Positions 8,026-14,919 of a stretch of 15,789 nucleotides of DNA are shown here, in pieces. Source of the DNA: JBBIKU01 sp037445245 (GTDB lineage: Bacteria > Chloroflexota > Anaerolineae > Anaerolineales > Anaerolineaceae); NCBI GenBank assembly GCA_037445245.1, contig JBBIKU010000041.1, positions 1 to 15,789 on the forward strand. The letters are read 5' to 3'. Each line of letters starts with the position of its first letter. The stretch's first letter is position 1. The notes beneath the pieces are model-generated. The model made no database searches and was not told the origin of the DNA. It saw nothing but the letters and a program-made list of their open reading frames with translations. Made by a program: the position numbers and the translations under genes.

Positions 8026-9506
8026 GGACGTTGTTCCAGCACTTCGGTCACGGTGCGATCCAATTGCCGCAGGATCGCCGCTACCTGATCGGTTTCGGTG
8101 GAGGGGAGGAAAATTTGCCAGGCGGCATCCTCCAGGATAAAGCGGACCACGCCCCACGAATGGTGTTTTGGCGCAGGTTGCGATAGGGGTATCCACATCA
8201 GCGAAGGTTGCCACTGAGGATGTTCATCGAGATAGTCCCCCATCAAACTGATGGTCGAGACGTTGATGGGGTAGGCGTGGCTGACTTGGATCAGGCGCGC
8301 CTGGCGCTGAGGCGCCGCCAGCCAGCGCACGAAAAGCCAGGCGGCAAGCTGTTCCTCTGCCGAAGCCGCCGGAATGGCGTACGACAAGCCGCTGGTGATC
8401 ACCACCGGCTTTCCGTCCAGCGAGGGGTAAGCAAGTACATCCCAGGTATCGGTTGCCCCCAGCCGCTCCTGGGTGGCGTGTTGGGTGGCTGAGTCCTCCA
8501 GGGTGGCGGCGTAGAACAACGCCTGACGTCTGGCGAAGTATTCGTAGGGCAGCGGCTCGCGACTGACCCAGGCGCAGCCCTCATTATACATCCCATGCAG
8601 GAAGGTGAAGGCTGCGTTTACCTGGCGGCTGGTGAAATTGTAGCCATTGGCACCCTGTTCGGGGATATTTTTGACGCCGAAAGCTGCCAACCAGCTCAGC
8701 AGACTGGCGGGGCTGGTGCTGACGATCCAGCCGCCGGTGCCGTCGTTGGCGGTGTTGTCATCACTGCGGTTGAAACGCGCCGCGGCGCAGGCTTGCCGGC
8801 GGAATTCTGCCAGCGTGGTTGGCGGGTTTGGGAAACCCAGCTCCTGCGCCCAGGTGCGGTTATACATCAAGAGATGCGGCATGCGCTGGGCAGGAAAGCC
8901 ATAGCGGTAATTTTCCTGCGTATCTTCCTGCCAGAACTGGCGGGTAATATCGGCAAGCTCTGCTTCGCTCAATCCCCACTGCGGATGTGTGACGTAATCG
9001 TCGAGGTTGATCATCAGGGCGTGATCTTCTTGCCATGCCAGTAATTGGAGCGAAGAAGCGGCAACCACATTGGGGGCAGGTTCGCCGTTATCGAAAACTG
9101 CCCGCATGCGTTCCCCCAGCACCGACAGGCTGCCGGTGGCGGTTGGGTTGACGCGGATGCCCCACTCGTTGCTGGTGTTGAAGGTATTGACCAGGGCTTC
9201 AATCGCCTCGGCGGTGTTTCCCGTCCAGGGGTGCCAGAATTGGATGTGCAACCCCGACAACCGCTGGGGGTCGATCCTGAGATGAGCGGGAGTGGTGGGA
9301 GTGGGCGCGGCGGGGGTGAAACCCGGCGGCGTGTGTCGCTTAGGGGTCTCCTCTGTCGGTGGTTCGATGGTGGAGGGCAGTCCGGGCGACAGACAGGATG
9401 CCAGAATCACCGACACCAGCATTAACATCAGTGTTGTTCTATGAATAAGCGATCCAACACAGGTGTTCTTCTCCTTCACCACCGACCTCATTCCACTGTA
9501 AACCAT
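8022..9506 (-). CDS. ABC-type extracellular substrate-binding lipoprotein (family 1, sugar type)
   Basis: Predicted lipid-anchored solute-binding protein of up to 494 residues. The N-terminus has basic residues, a hydrophobic stretch (about 26-37) and an LASC lipobox with Cys38 as the lipidation site. A Pro/Thr-rich spacer of about 35 residues follows, then a body that reads as a family 1 sugar-type binding protein. That body opens with FWHPWTG, then an ALVNTFN segment, and ends with a region rich in Trp and Pro. It would capture a sugar-like or other small solute outside the membrane. No permease or ATPase gene lies beside it, so its partners are elsewhere or it acts in sensing. The start is uncertain: ATGs at 9506 and 9491 both give plausible signal peptides, and a third at 9428 would leave no basic residues before the hydrophobic core. 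It probably leads a transcript with rnhA. Confidence 0.88.
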   Translation of the reverse strand: MVYSGMRSVVKEKNTCVGSLIHRTTLMLMLVSVILASCLSPGLPSTIEPPTEETPKRHTPPGFTPAAPTPTTPAHLRIDPQRLSGLHIQFWHPWTGNTAEAIEALVNTFNTSNEWGIRVNPTATGSLSVLGERMRAVFDNGEPAPNVVAASSLQLLAWQEDHALMINLDDYVTHPQWGLSEAELADITRQFWQEDTQENYRYGFPAQRMPHLLMYNRTWAQELGFPNPPTTLAEFRRQACAAARFNRSDDNTANDGTGGWIVSTSPASLLSWLAAFGVKNIPEQGANGYNFTSRQVNAAFTFLHGMYNEGCAWVSREPLPYEYFARRQALFYAATLEDSATQHATQERLGATDTWDVLAYPSLDGKPVVITSGLSYAIPAASAEEQLAAWLFVRWLAAPQRQARLIQVSHAYPINVSTISLMGDYLDEHPQWQPSLMWIPLSQPAPKHHSWGVVRFILEDAAWQIFLPSTETDQVAAILRQLDRTVTEVLEQRP

Positions 9507-9532
9507 TGCGGATAGTTGAAAACCTGCCAGCT

Positions 9533-9542
9533 AACAATTGTT
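9533..9542. other. Ten-base palindrome between divergent genes
   Basis: AACAATTGTT is a perfect palindrome between the divergent lipoprotein gene and the valS promoter, about 30 bases upstream of the lipoprotein start. It could be an operator half-site pair, but such short AT-rich palindromes arise by chance. I see no convincing promoter for the lipoprotein gene in 9507-9590. Confidence 0.2.
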
Positions 9543-9593
9543 TGGCTAAGTTTAACATATTTCCGACGGTCGAAGACGACACCCTGGCTGCGA

Positions 9594-9622
9594 TTGACAG
9601 CCGCCAGCAATCTCTGTATAAT
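9594..9622 (+). promoter_or_regulatory. Consensus promoter of the valS T-box transcript
   Basis: TTGACA at 9594-9599 and TATAAT at 9617-9622 are separated by exactly 17 bases, a perfect match to the housekeeping-sigma consensus. Transcription should begin near 9629, about 23 bases before the first paired strand of the T-box leader. A strong promoter with control left to the leader is the usual arrangement for T-box genes. Confidence 0.85.
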
Positions 9623-9651
9623 CAATCCAATAATCGAAAATATAAAAAGTA

Positions 9652-9912
9652 GCCGGAAGGAGTAGGTGTGTGGTTTGCTGCAAGAGAAGGAGGTCGTTGG
9701 GCTGGAAGCCTCCTCAGTCAAACCCAACCGAAGTCGTCCGGCGGAATGTGCCGAAGAAATCCCGCTGGTGAGAGAGTAGAACGGCACGGGTAAGCCCGTT
9801 AGCGCAACCCCGGATGACAGTCCGGGAAGAGTGTGCCGGTTTCGAATGTCGGCGAAATGAGGTGGTACCGCGGAAGACGCCTTTCGTCCTCAAGGATGAA
9901 AGGTTTTTTTTT
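9652..9912 (+). ncRNA. T-box riboswitch, tRNA-Val responsive (GUC specifier)
   Basis: Leader RNA that senses uncharged tRNA and controls read-through into valS. GCCGGA (9652-9657) pairs with TCCGGC (9737-9742) to close Stem I. Inside it an AGTA loop-E-like strand (9661-9664) faces GAAGTCG, placing the specifier codon GTC (Val) at 9733-9735 followed by a purine. The distal Stem I arm includes GGAGG paired with CCTCC around a GGGCTGGAAGCC-like apical region. Stem II is closed by GTGCCG (9748-9753) and CGGCAC (9782-9787) and contains an AGTAGA S-turn-like motif. ACGGG/CCCGT (9786-9799) fits the Stem IIA/B element. Stem III is CCCGGA/TCCGGG (9809-9826). The T-box (about 9858-9873) holds a TGGT bulge that complements the ACCA end of tRNA-Val. 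TGAGG (9858-9862) can pair with CCTCA (9888-9892), which excludes the terminator. Confidence 0.95.
9880..9912 (+). terminator. T-box-controlled intrinsic terminator before valS
   Basis: CCTTTCGTCC and GGATGAAAGG form a ten-pair stem (one G-U pair) with a TCAA loop, followed by nine T residues (9904-9912). The left arm overlaps the 3' side of the T-box antiterminator, so the two folds are mutually exclusive. With charged tRNA-Val the terminator should form and transcription stop before valS. Confidence 0.93.
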
Positions 9913-9952
9913 CACCCTGCCGTTTGGGTTGGGGATTGCTTGTGGAGCGATC

Positions 9953-12658
9953 ATGTCGAAAATTAATTTGCCAAAAACCTACGATTATAAAGGCATTGAG
10001 GAACGCCTTTACCGCTGGTGGGAAGAGAAGGGTTTCTTTAAACCCAGCAACGACCCGCCGCAGCCGGGTTTCGACCACTCTAAAAAGCCGTTCGTTATCT
10101 CCATACCCCCACCCAACGTGACCGGTGAACTGCACTTGGGGCATGCCATGTTCGTCTCGATGGAAGATCTGATGATCCGTTATCATCGCATGAAGGGCAT
10201 GCCCACCCTGTGGGTGCCCGGTAGCGATCATGCCGGCATTGCCACCCAGTTGCAGGTCGAAAAAATGCTCGCCGGCGAGGGTCTCACCCGCGAGCAGTTG
10301 GGGCGCGAAGAATTTATCCGGCGCACCTGGGCGTGGAAGGAGAAATACGGCGGGGTGATCAACCGCCAGATACGCCGCCTGGGGGCATCGTGCGACTGGG
10401 ATCGCGAGCGTTTCACCCTTGACGCCGGACTCTCGCGGGCGGTGCGCGAGGCGTTCGTGCGTCTCTATCGCAAAGGATTGATCTACCGCGGTCCGCGGCT
10501 GATCAACTGGTCACCCGGTCTGCGCACTGCCGTCTCTGATCTGGAAGTCGAGTACTCCGAGGAGCCGGGCAGGCTGTATTATTTCAAGTATCGCCTTGCC
10601 GGTTCAGCGGATGAATTTATCCCGGTGGCGACCACTCGCCCCGAGACGATCCTCGGCGACACGGCGGTGGCGGTGCACCCTGAAGATGAGCGCTATCGGC
10701 AATACGTGGGCCGGCGGGTGCTGGTGCCGATCTTGAATCGCGCCATTCCAGTTATCGCCGATGAATATGTCGACCGCCAGTTCGGTGGTGGGGCGCTCAA
10801 GATCACCCCCGGGCACGATCCCAACGATTACCAGATTGGGGTCCAACACGGTTTGGAGATCATCAGTGTGCTGGACGAGGCGGCGCGGGTCAACCACAAC
10901 GGCGGCATCTACGCCGGACTGGACCGTTTTGAATGCCGGAAAAAACTGTGGGAGGACATGCGGGCAGCCGGTCTGGTGATCAAAGAGCAGCCTTACACCC
11001 TCAATGTCCCGCGTTCGCAGCGCGGCGGTGAGATTATCGAGCCGATGATCTCCACCCAGTGGTTTGTTTCTATTCAACCGCTGGCGCAGGCGGCGCTGGA
11101 GGTGGTGCGGGATGGACGCATTCGCATTGTTCCCGAGCGCTTTAGCAAGGTTTATTACAACTGGCTGGAGAACATCCAAGATTGGTGCATCAGTCGCCAG
11201 TTGTGGTGGGGACACCGCATTCCGGTGTGGTATTGCGGTGAATGCGGTGAAATGACGGTTGCCAGTGATGACCCCGCTGCCTGCGCGGTGTGCGGCAGTT
11301 CGAAACTGGAACAGGATGCCGACGTGCTGGATACATGGTTCTCTTCCGGCTTGTGGCCCTTCTCCACCCTGGGCTGGCCGGATGATACACCCGACTTGCG
11401 TTATTTCTACCCAACCTCGGTGCTCGAAACCGGCTACGATATTCTTTTCTTCTGGGTGGCGCGCATGATCATGTTCGGTCTGGAGTTCACCGGCAAGGTG
11501 CCCTTCCACACGGTTTACCTGCATGGCTTGATCCGGGATGAGGTCGGGCAAAAAATGAGCAAGAGCAAGGGCAACGTGATCGATCCGCTGGTGGTGATGG
11601 ACGAACTGGGCACGGATGCCCTGCGCTTTACCCTGCTGGTGGGTTCAGCCCCCGGCAACGACATGAACTTGAGCACCAAGAAAGTGGAAGCCAACCGCAA
11701 TTTTGCCAACAAGGTGTGGAACGTCGGTCGCTTTGCACTTGCCAGCCTGGCTCAGTCACCGAAGCAGCCCGAGGGCGAGGTGGACTGGACGCTCGCCGAT
11801 TCGTGGATCTGGGCGCGCTTGCAACAGCTTGTGCGGCACGTCGAGCGGCTGTTCGCGGTGCATCAGTACGGCGAAGCCGGTCGCCAGATCTACGACTTCT
11901 TCTGGGCAGAATTTGCCGATTGGTATGTGGAAATTGCCAAGCTGCAACTGGCGCAGGGCGGCGACCGTGCCTTTTATACCGTTTACACTCTGATCCGAGT
12001 GCTGGATGCTTGCCTGCGCCTGTTGCATCCTTTCACGCCGTTCGTCACCGAAGAATTATGGGGTCATCTCAAGCGCGCCTGTCAACAACATTCTGAGCGG
12101 CTGTCGCCCCAGGGCGGTTGGGAAGAAGCTCTGATCGTCGCCCGCTGGCAGCCATCCAGAGCGGATGAAGGTTGGGAGGCTCAGAAAATCGCCGATTTCA
12201 CGCTGGTGCAGGAGGTAGTGCGTGCTATTCGCAACCTGCGCGCCGAAAAGAAGATCAAACCCGGCTCGCGCATTCCGGCGTACCTGCTGTGCGGCGAACG
12301 CCTGGGTGTGCTCGAATCGCAGCGGGATACGATTGCAGCCCTGGCGCACCTGGATGCAAACCGGTTGAGGCTGGCTGCTTCGTTGGATGAAAAACCTTCC
12401 CCGGCGTTGTCGTTGGTGGTCGCCGGCGTTGAGATTTATTTGCCGCTGGCGAACGTGGTCGACCGAGAAACTGAGAGGGTGCGTCTGAAAGGGGAACTAA
12501 CGGCGGTTGAAGCGCAGATCCAACGTCTGGAAAGCTTGCTGGATTCGGAATTTGCTATCAAAGCGCCGCCGGCGGTGGTCGAAAAAGAGCGTCAGAAGCT
12601 CGCCATCTTCAGACAGAGCGCCGAAAAACTACGCCAACAGTTGAGCGGGTTGAGATGA
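9953..12658 (+). CDS. valS: Valyl-tRNA synthetase
   Basis: Class Ia aminoacyl-tRNA synthetase of 901 residues that charges tRNA-Val with valine in the cytoplasm. The HIGH-type signature is HLGH at 61-64, preceded by PPPNVTGEL. KMSKS is at 534-538. Between them lie the CP1 editing region (TTRPETILGDTAV and related motifs), a four-cysteine zinc-knuckle-like insert near residues 425-450 (CGECG then CAVCG) and the DTWFSSGLWPFSTLGWP segment characteristic of ValRS. The C-terminus is a charged coiled-coil arm typical of bacterial ValRS, including AIKAPPAVVEKER. The ATG at 9953 is chosen because GGAG lies five bases upstream and the protein then starts just before the conserved YDYKGIEERLYRWW region. 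The frame is open further upstream, but that part is the T-box leader and terminator. Expression should respond to uncharged tRNA-Val. It converges with the small membrane-protein gene downstream. Confidence 0.98.
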   Translation: MSKINLPKTYDYKGIEERLYRWWEEKGFFKPSNDPPQPGFDHSKKPFVISIPPPNVTGELHLGHAMFVSMEDLMIRYHRMKGMPTLWVPGSDHAGIATQLQVEKMLAGEGLTREQLGREEFIRRTWAWKEKYGGVINRQIRRLGASCDWDRERFTLDAGLSRAVREAFVRLYRKGLIYRGPRLINWSPGLRTAVSDLEVEYSEEPGRLYYFKYRLAGSADEFIPVATTRPETILGDTAVAVHPEDERYRQYVGRRVLVPILNRAIPVIADEYVDRQFGGGALKITPGHDPNDYQIGVQHGLEIISVLDEAARVNHNGGIYAGLDRFECRKKLWEDMRAAGLVIKEQPYTLNVPRSQRGGEIIEPMISTQWFVSIQPLAQAALEVVRDGRIRIVPERFSKVYYNWLENIQDWCISRQLWWGHRIPVWYCGECGEMTVASDDPAACAVCGSSKLEQDADVLDTWFSSGLWPFSTLGWPDDTPDLRYFYPTSVLETGYDILFFWVARMIMFGLEFTGKVPFHTVYLHGLIRDEVGQKMSKSKGNVIDPLVVMDELGTDALRFTLLVGSAPGNDMNLSTKKVEANRNFANKVWNVGRFALASLAQSPKQPEGEVDWTLADSWIWARLQQLVRHVERLFAVHQYGEAGRQIYDFFWAEFADWYVEIAKLQLAQGGDRAFYTVYTLIRVLDACLRLLHPFTPFVTEELWGHLKRACQQHSERLSPQGGWEEALIVARWQPSRADEGWEAQKIADFTLVQEVVRAIRNLRAEKKIKPGSRIPAYLLCGERLGVLESQRDTIAALAHLDANRLRLAASLDEKPSPALSLVVAGVEIYLPLANVVDRETERVRLKGELTAVEAQIQRLESLLDSEFAIKAPPAVVEKERQKLAIFRQSAEKLRQQLSGLR

Positions 12659-12678
12659 TCGTGGCTGCGCAGATCATC
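12654..12678. terminator. Possible short bidirectional hairpin between convergent genes
   Basis: GATGATC (12654-12660) and GATCATC (12672-12678) are a perfect seven-base inverted repeat with an 11-base loop. It spans both the valS stop codon and the stop of the opposing small gene. There is no good T tract on either side, only a CCTTTCC run on the plus strand, so termination efficiency is doubtful. Confidence 0.35.
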
Positions 12679-12883
12679 CTTTCCACACCATCAACGCCAT
12701 ACAGATGGTGATCAGGCTGAAAAAGAAGATTGCCAGAAGGTCGTTTCCGGCGTCGAGCGCTAGATAAAGTCCGAACGGCACAATCAGCAGCAACGCCAGC
12801 ACCAGCCGCTGAAACCGGGCACGGCGTCCATTGCCCTGGCTGCCATTGTTCGCGGTGGGATGGTTCTGTTCGACCGCCTTCAT
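12674..12883 (-). CDS. Small two-helix membrane protein coupled to the lactate permease gene
   Basis: A 69-residue protein I do not recognise. It has a hydrophilic, basic N-terminus (about 1-25, with ARFQR just before the membrane). Two predicted transmembrane helices follow at about 26-43 and 48-66, joined by a short acidic loop (DAGND), and the protein ends WKG. Its ATG overlaps the stop codon of the upstream lactate permease gene as ATGA, so translation is probably coupled. It may therefore assist or anchor the permease, but that is inference from gene order alone. It ends 15 bases from the valS stop on the opposite strand. The absence of a recognised family leaves some chance that it is not a real gene, but the coupling and the clean helix pattern argue for it. 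Confidence 0.72.
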   Translation of the reverse strand: MKAVEQNHPTANNGSQGNGRRARFQRLVLALLLIVPFGLYLALDAGNDLLAIFFFSLITICMALMVWKG

Positions 12884-14460
12884 GTTCCCCTCAAGAACAG
12901 CATCATGATGGCGACGAAGACCACCGGGATCATCCCGTAGATCAGCAACTTGCCGATCACCTGATCTTCTTTGCCTTCCAAGCCAACCGTGCTACAGCCG
13001 ACGATCACCTTGGCGGGGGCAATGATACTCCCCAGCGAACCGCCGGCGGTTTGCGCCGCCAGAATTAACGGCACGCTCAAGCCCAGTAATTCAGCGGTGC
13101 GCATTTGCAGCACGGCGAACAGCACGTTGGAATTGCTGTTGCTGCCGGTGATGAAGGCGCCCAACACGCCGATGAAGGGCGACACAAGCGGGAACATCCG
13201 CTCGCCGAAGCTGCGACTCACCCCCTCCGCCACCAGGCTGGTCATGCCGCTCTGCGACATAACCACTGCCATCCCGACCATGGCAACCACCCCCAAGCTG
13301 GAGGTGACCGCCCCGCGTCCGACCCGTTCGAGGATGCGTTTGGCGGCGCCCGGTCGGTAGTATCCCGCCAACGAATAAACGGCAAAGGCGATCAGCGAGG
13401 CATACAGCAGGATGGCGCCGGGATGCCCGAAGACGCTGATCTGGCGGCTGCTTTCGGCGCTGTTGACGTAGCCCATCCCGGTTTGCAGCTCGGGGAAGGT
13501 TAATCTGAGTTGTACCCTATCGAGGACGGTCTTGATGGGGTGGATCAGGTTGAGGGCAAACGCCAGTACCACCAGCACGGCGTAAGCCGAAAATGATAGC
13601 GGCAGAGACCGCCGTTGCCCGTCGGCGGGCAAATTGGCAATCGCTTTTGTGGCGGGGGGCGGTGCAGGCTGAGGTGAGCGGGCGCGCTGGATGTGCGCCC
13701 AACCAATGCCAACCAGCAAACCTGCCATTGCCGCCCCGGTGGTGCCCAACGTCCACACCCCCTGAACGACGAGCAGGTATTGCACCCCGCCCATCACACT
13801 ACCCAGTAAGACTGTAGCGGGCAGGTTGCGCCATAACCCTTTCCACCCGCCGGCGAGATAAGCCACCACCACCCCGCAGATCACCGCAGCCGAGCCGAGC
13901 AGCACCGCCGCTGGCGGCGCCAACAATTCGGCAGGCAGGTTGGTGACCGCCAGCAGAGTCAGAAAGGCGGTTGCCATCGAGCCGAAATTGACCGCCCACG
14001 CATGTCCAAGCGAGGCGATGATCACCGACTGGACGGGCGAGAAGCCCAGACCGACCAGCAGTGGGGCGGTCACCGCCACCGGCACGCCCAAGCCACCCAA
14101 GCCCTGCAGAAAGGATATAAAAACCCATCCCAGCAGCAGGGCTTGCATGGTGCGGTCGGAAGTCAGGCGCGGTAGACTCTCGCCGATCATCTTGACGGCG
14201 CCGGCTTCATCGGCGATGTGATATAACAGCAGCGCCATCCAGATCACGTATAAAACATTGAGCGAAAGGATGATCGCCTTTGCCTGGCTGTAGGCGATCA
14301 GGCGCGCATCGGCTGCGAAGACCTGATTGGCGATGAGAATGGCGATGAACCAACTGGCAGCGCCAGCCCGGCTGCCGCCCCAGTTGAAAACCAGCATCAA
14401 AACCAGGATGACCAGCACCGGCAGCAGCGCGAGCAGCCAGTTCAGTAGTGTGAGCTGCAT
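12880..14460 (-). CDS. lctP: L-lactate permease family transporter (LctP/LldP)
   Basis: Integral membrane transporter of 526 residues in the LctP lactate permease family, expected to carry L-lactate, D-lactate or glycolate with a proton. Hydrophobic helices run throughout, with a hydrophilic loop at about 258-288. Family hallmarks include QGLGGLGVPVAVTAPLL (about 119-135), a GHAWAVNFGSMA segment (152-163), ITGSNSNSNVLF (437-448), LAAQTAGGS (467-475) and IIAPAKVIVGCSTVGLEG (479-496). The ATG at 14460 gives the usual N-terminus, starting just before the first helix. The frame is open upstream to 14811, and an ATG at 14502 would add 14 residues, but those lack family character. The 69-residue membrane-protein gene follows with a four-base overlap. 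No lactate dehydrogenase or regulator gene is adjacent, so the substrate is inferred from the family. Confidence 0.93.
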   Translation of the reverse strand: MQLTLLNWLLALLPVLVILVLMLVFNWGGSRAGAASWFIAILIANQVFAADARLIAYSQAKAIILSLNVLYVIWMALLLYHIADEAGAVKMIGESLPRLTSDRTMQALLLGWVFISFLQGLGGLGVPVAVTAPLLVGLGFSPVQSVIIASLGHAWAVNFGSMATAFLTLLAVTNLPAELLAPPAAVLLGSAAVICGVVVAYLAGGWKGLWRNLPATVLLGSVMGGVQYLLVVQGVWTLGTTGAAMAGLLVGIGWAHIQRARSPQPAPPPATKAIANLPADGQRRSLPLSFSAYAVLVVLAFALNLIHPIKTVLDRVQLRLTFPELQTGMGYVNSAESSRQISVFGHPGAILLYASLIAFAVYSLAGYYRPGAAKRILERVGRGAVTSSLGVVAMVGMAVVMSQSGMTSLVAEGVSRSFGERMFPLVSPFIGVLGAFITGSNSNSNVLFAVLQMRTAELLGLSVPLILAAQTAGGSLGSIIAPAKVIVGCSTVGLEGKEDQVIGKLLIYGMIPVVFVAIMMLFLRGT

Positions 14461-14467
14461 GCGCCCT

Positions 14468-14473
14468 ATTATA
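14468..14473 (-). promoter_or_regulatory. -10 element immediately upstream of the permease start
   Basis: On the minus strand this is a perfect TATAAT with only seven bases (AGGGCGC) between it and the ATG at 14460. Transcription from it would start at or one base before the start codon, giving a leaderless message. The hexamer 17 bases upstream is CGGAAC, a poor -35, so the element may need an activator or may be fortuitous. Confidence 0.4.
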
Positions 14474-14538
14474 CTCGCAGCGACGCCTGTGTTCCGCGGC
14501 ATTGCCGCCCCACTGCAGAGAGGGCTTGGCAAAGGTTC

Positions 14539-14919
14539 TTGAATAATAGACATAAAAAGAAAACGTTGTGGATACTTATTGGTTTGACCTTGATGGTCAT
14601 CTTCCTGGCTGCCTGCGCCGCGCTGGCAGGGGTGGCAGCCGAGGAGGGAGCGAACGACGCAGCACTGCGAGTGGTTGCAACAACCGGTATGATTGCCGAT
14701 GCGGTGGCTGTGGTTGGCGGCGAGCGCGTCGCCGTGACCGGTTTGATGGGACCGGGGATCGACCCGCACCTGCACAAAGCCAGCGCCGGCGATGTGCGCG
14801 CCCTCGAGCAAGCGGATATTATTTTTTTACAACGGGCTGCATCTCGAAGCAGCCATGGCGACCGTTCTGGAACGGATGAATGCCCAACGCCCTACGGTGG
14901 CTGTGACCGACGGCATCGC
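14539..14919 (+). pseudogene. Truncated, frameshifted metal-binding lipoprotein of the TroA/ZnuA family (N-terminal part)
   Basis: Remnant of a zinc/manganese ABC transporter binding lipoprotein. It starts at a TTG (14539) with AAAGG just upstream, followed by a lysine-rich N-terminus, a hydrophobic stretch and an LAAC lipobox (Cys26). Residues RVVATTGMIADAV, the VTGLMGPGIDPHLH metal-ligand segment (D75-P-H77-L-H79) and RALEQADIIF are typical of the family. A run of seven T residues (14822-14828) then shifts the frame. Removing one T restores FYNGLHLEAAMATVLERMN and PTVAVTDGI, as expected for TroA proteins. Family similarity ends near 14919, where the sequence becomes DtxR-like. About two thirds of the gene is missing, including the later metal ligands, so it cannot work as a binding protein. 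It is divergent from the permease gene. Confidence 0.85.

Noticed and set aside
8026..8214. Upstream extension of RNase HI to 8214
   Set aside because: It overlaps the lipoprotein coding region out of frame and has no RNase H similarity; the ATGA overlap start gives the normal family length.
9488..9787. Minus-strand open frame of 99 codons upstream of the lipoprotein gene
   Set aside because: It lies across the T-box leader and valS promoter on the opposite strand, is biased toward low-complexity composition and resembles no protein family.
9833..9952. Forty-codon N-terminal extension of valS from a GTG at 9833
   Set aside because: This stretch is the T-box antiterminator and intrinsic terminator. 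The ATG at 9953 has a GGAG ribosome binding site and starts the conserved ValRS sequence.
10604..11551. Minus-strand open frame of 315 codons inside valS
   Set aside because: It is fully antisense to well-conserved valS coding sequence, and long antisense frames are common in GC-rich DNA. The translation shows no family motif.
14461..14811. Upstream extension of the permease frame to 14811
   Set aside because: The extension is Cys/His-rich with no helices, is antisense to the TroA-like remnant, and falls outside the known length of LctP proteins.
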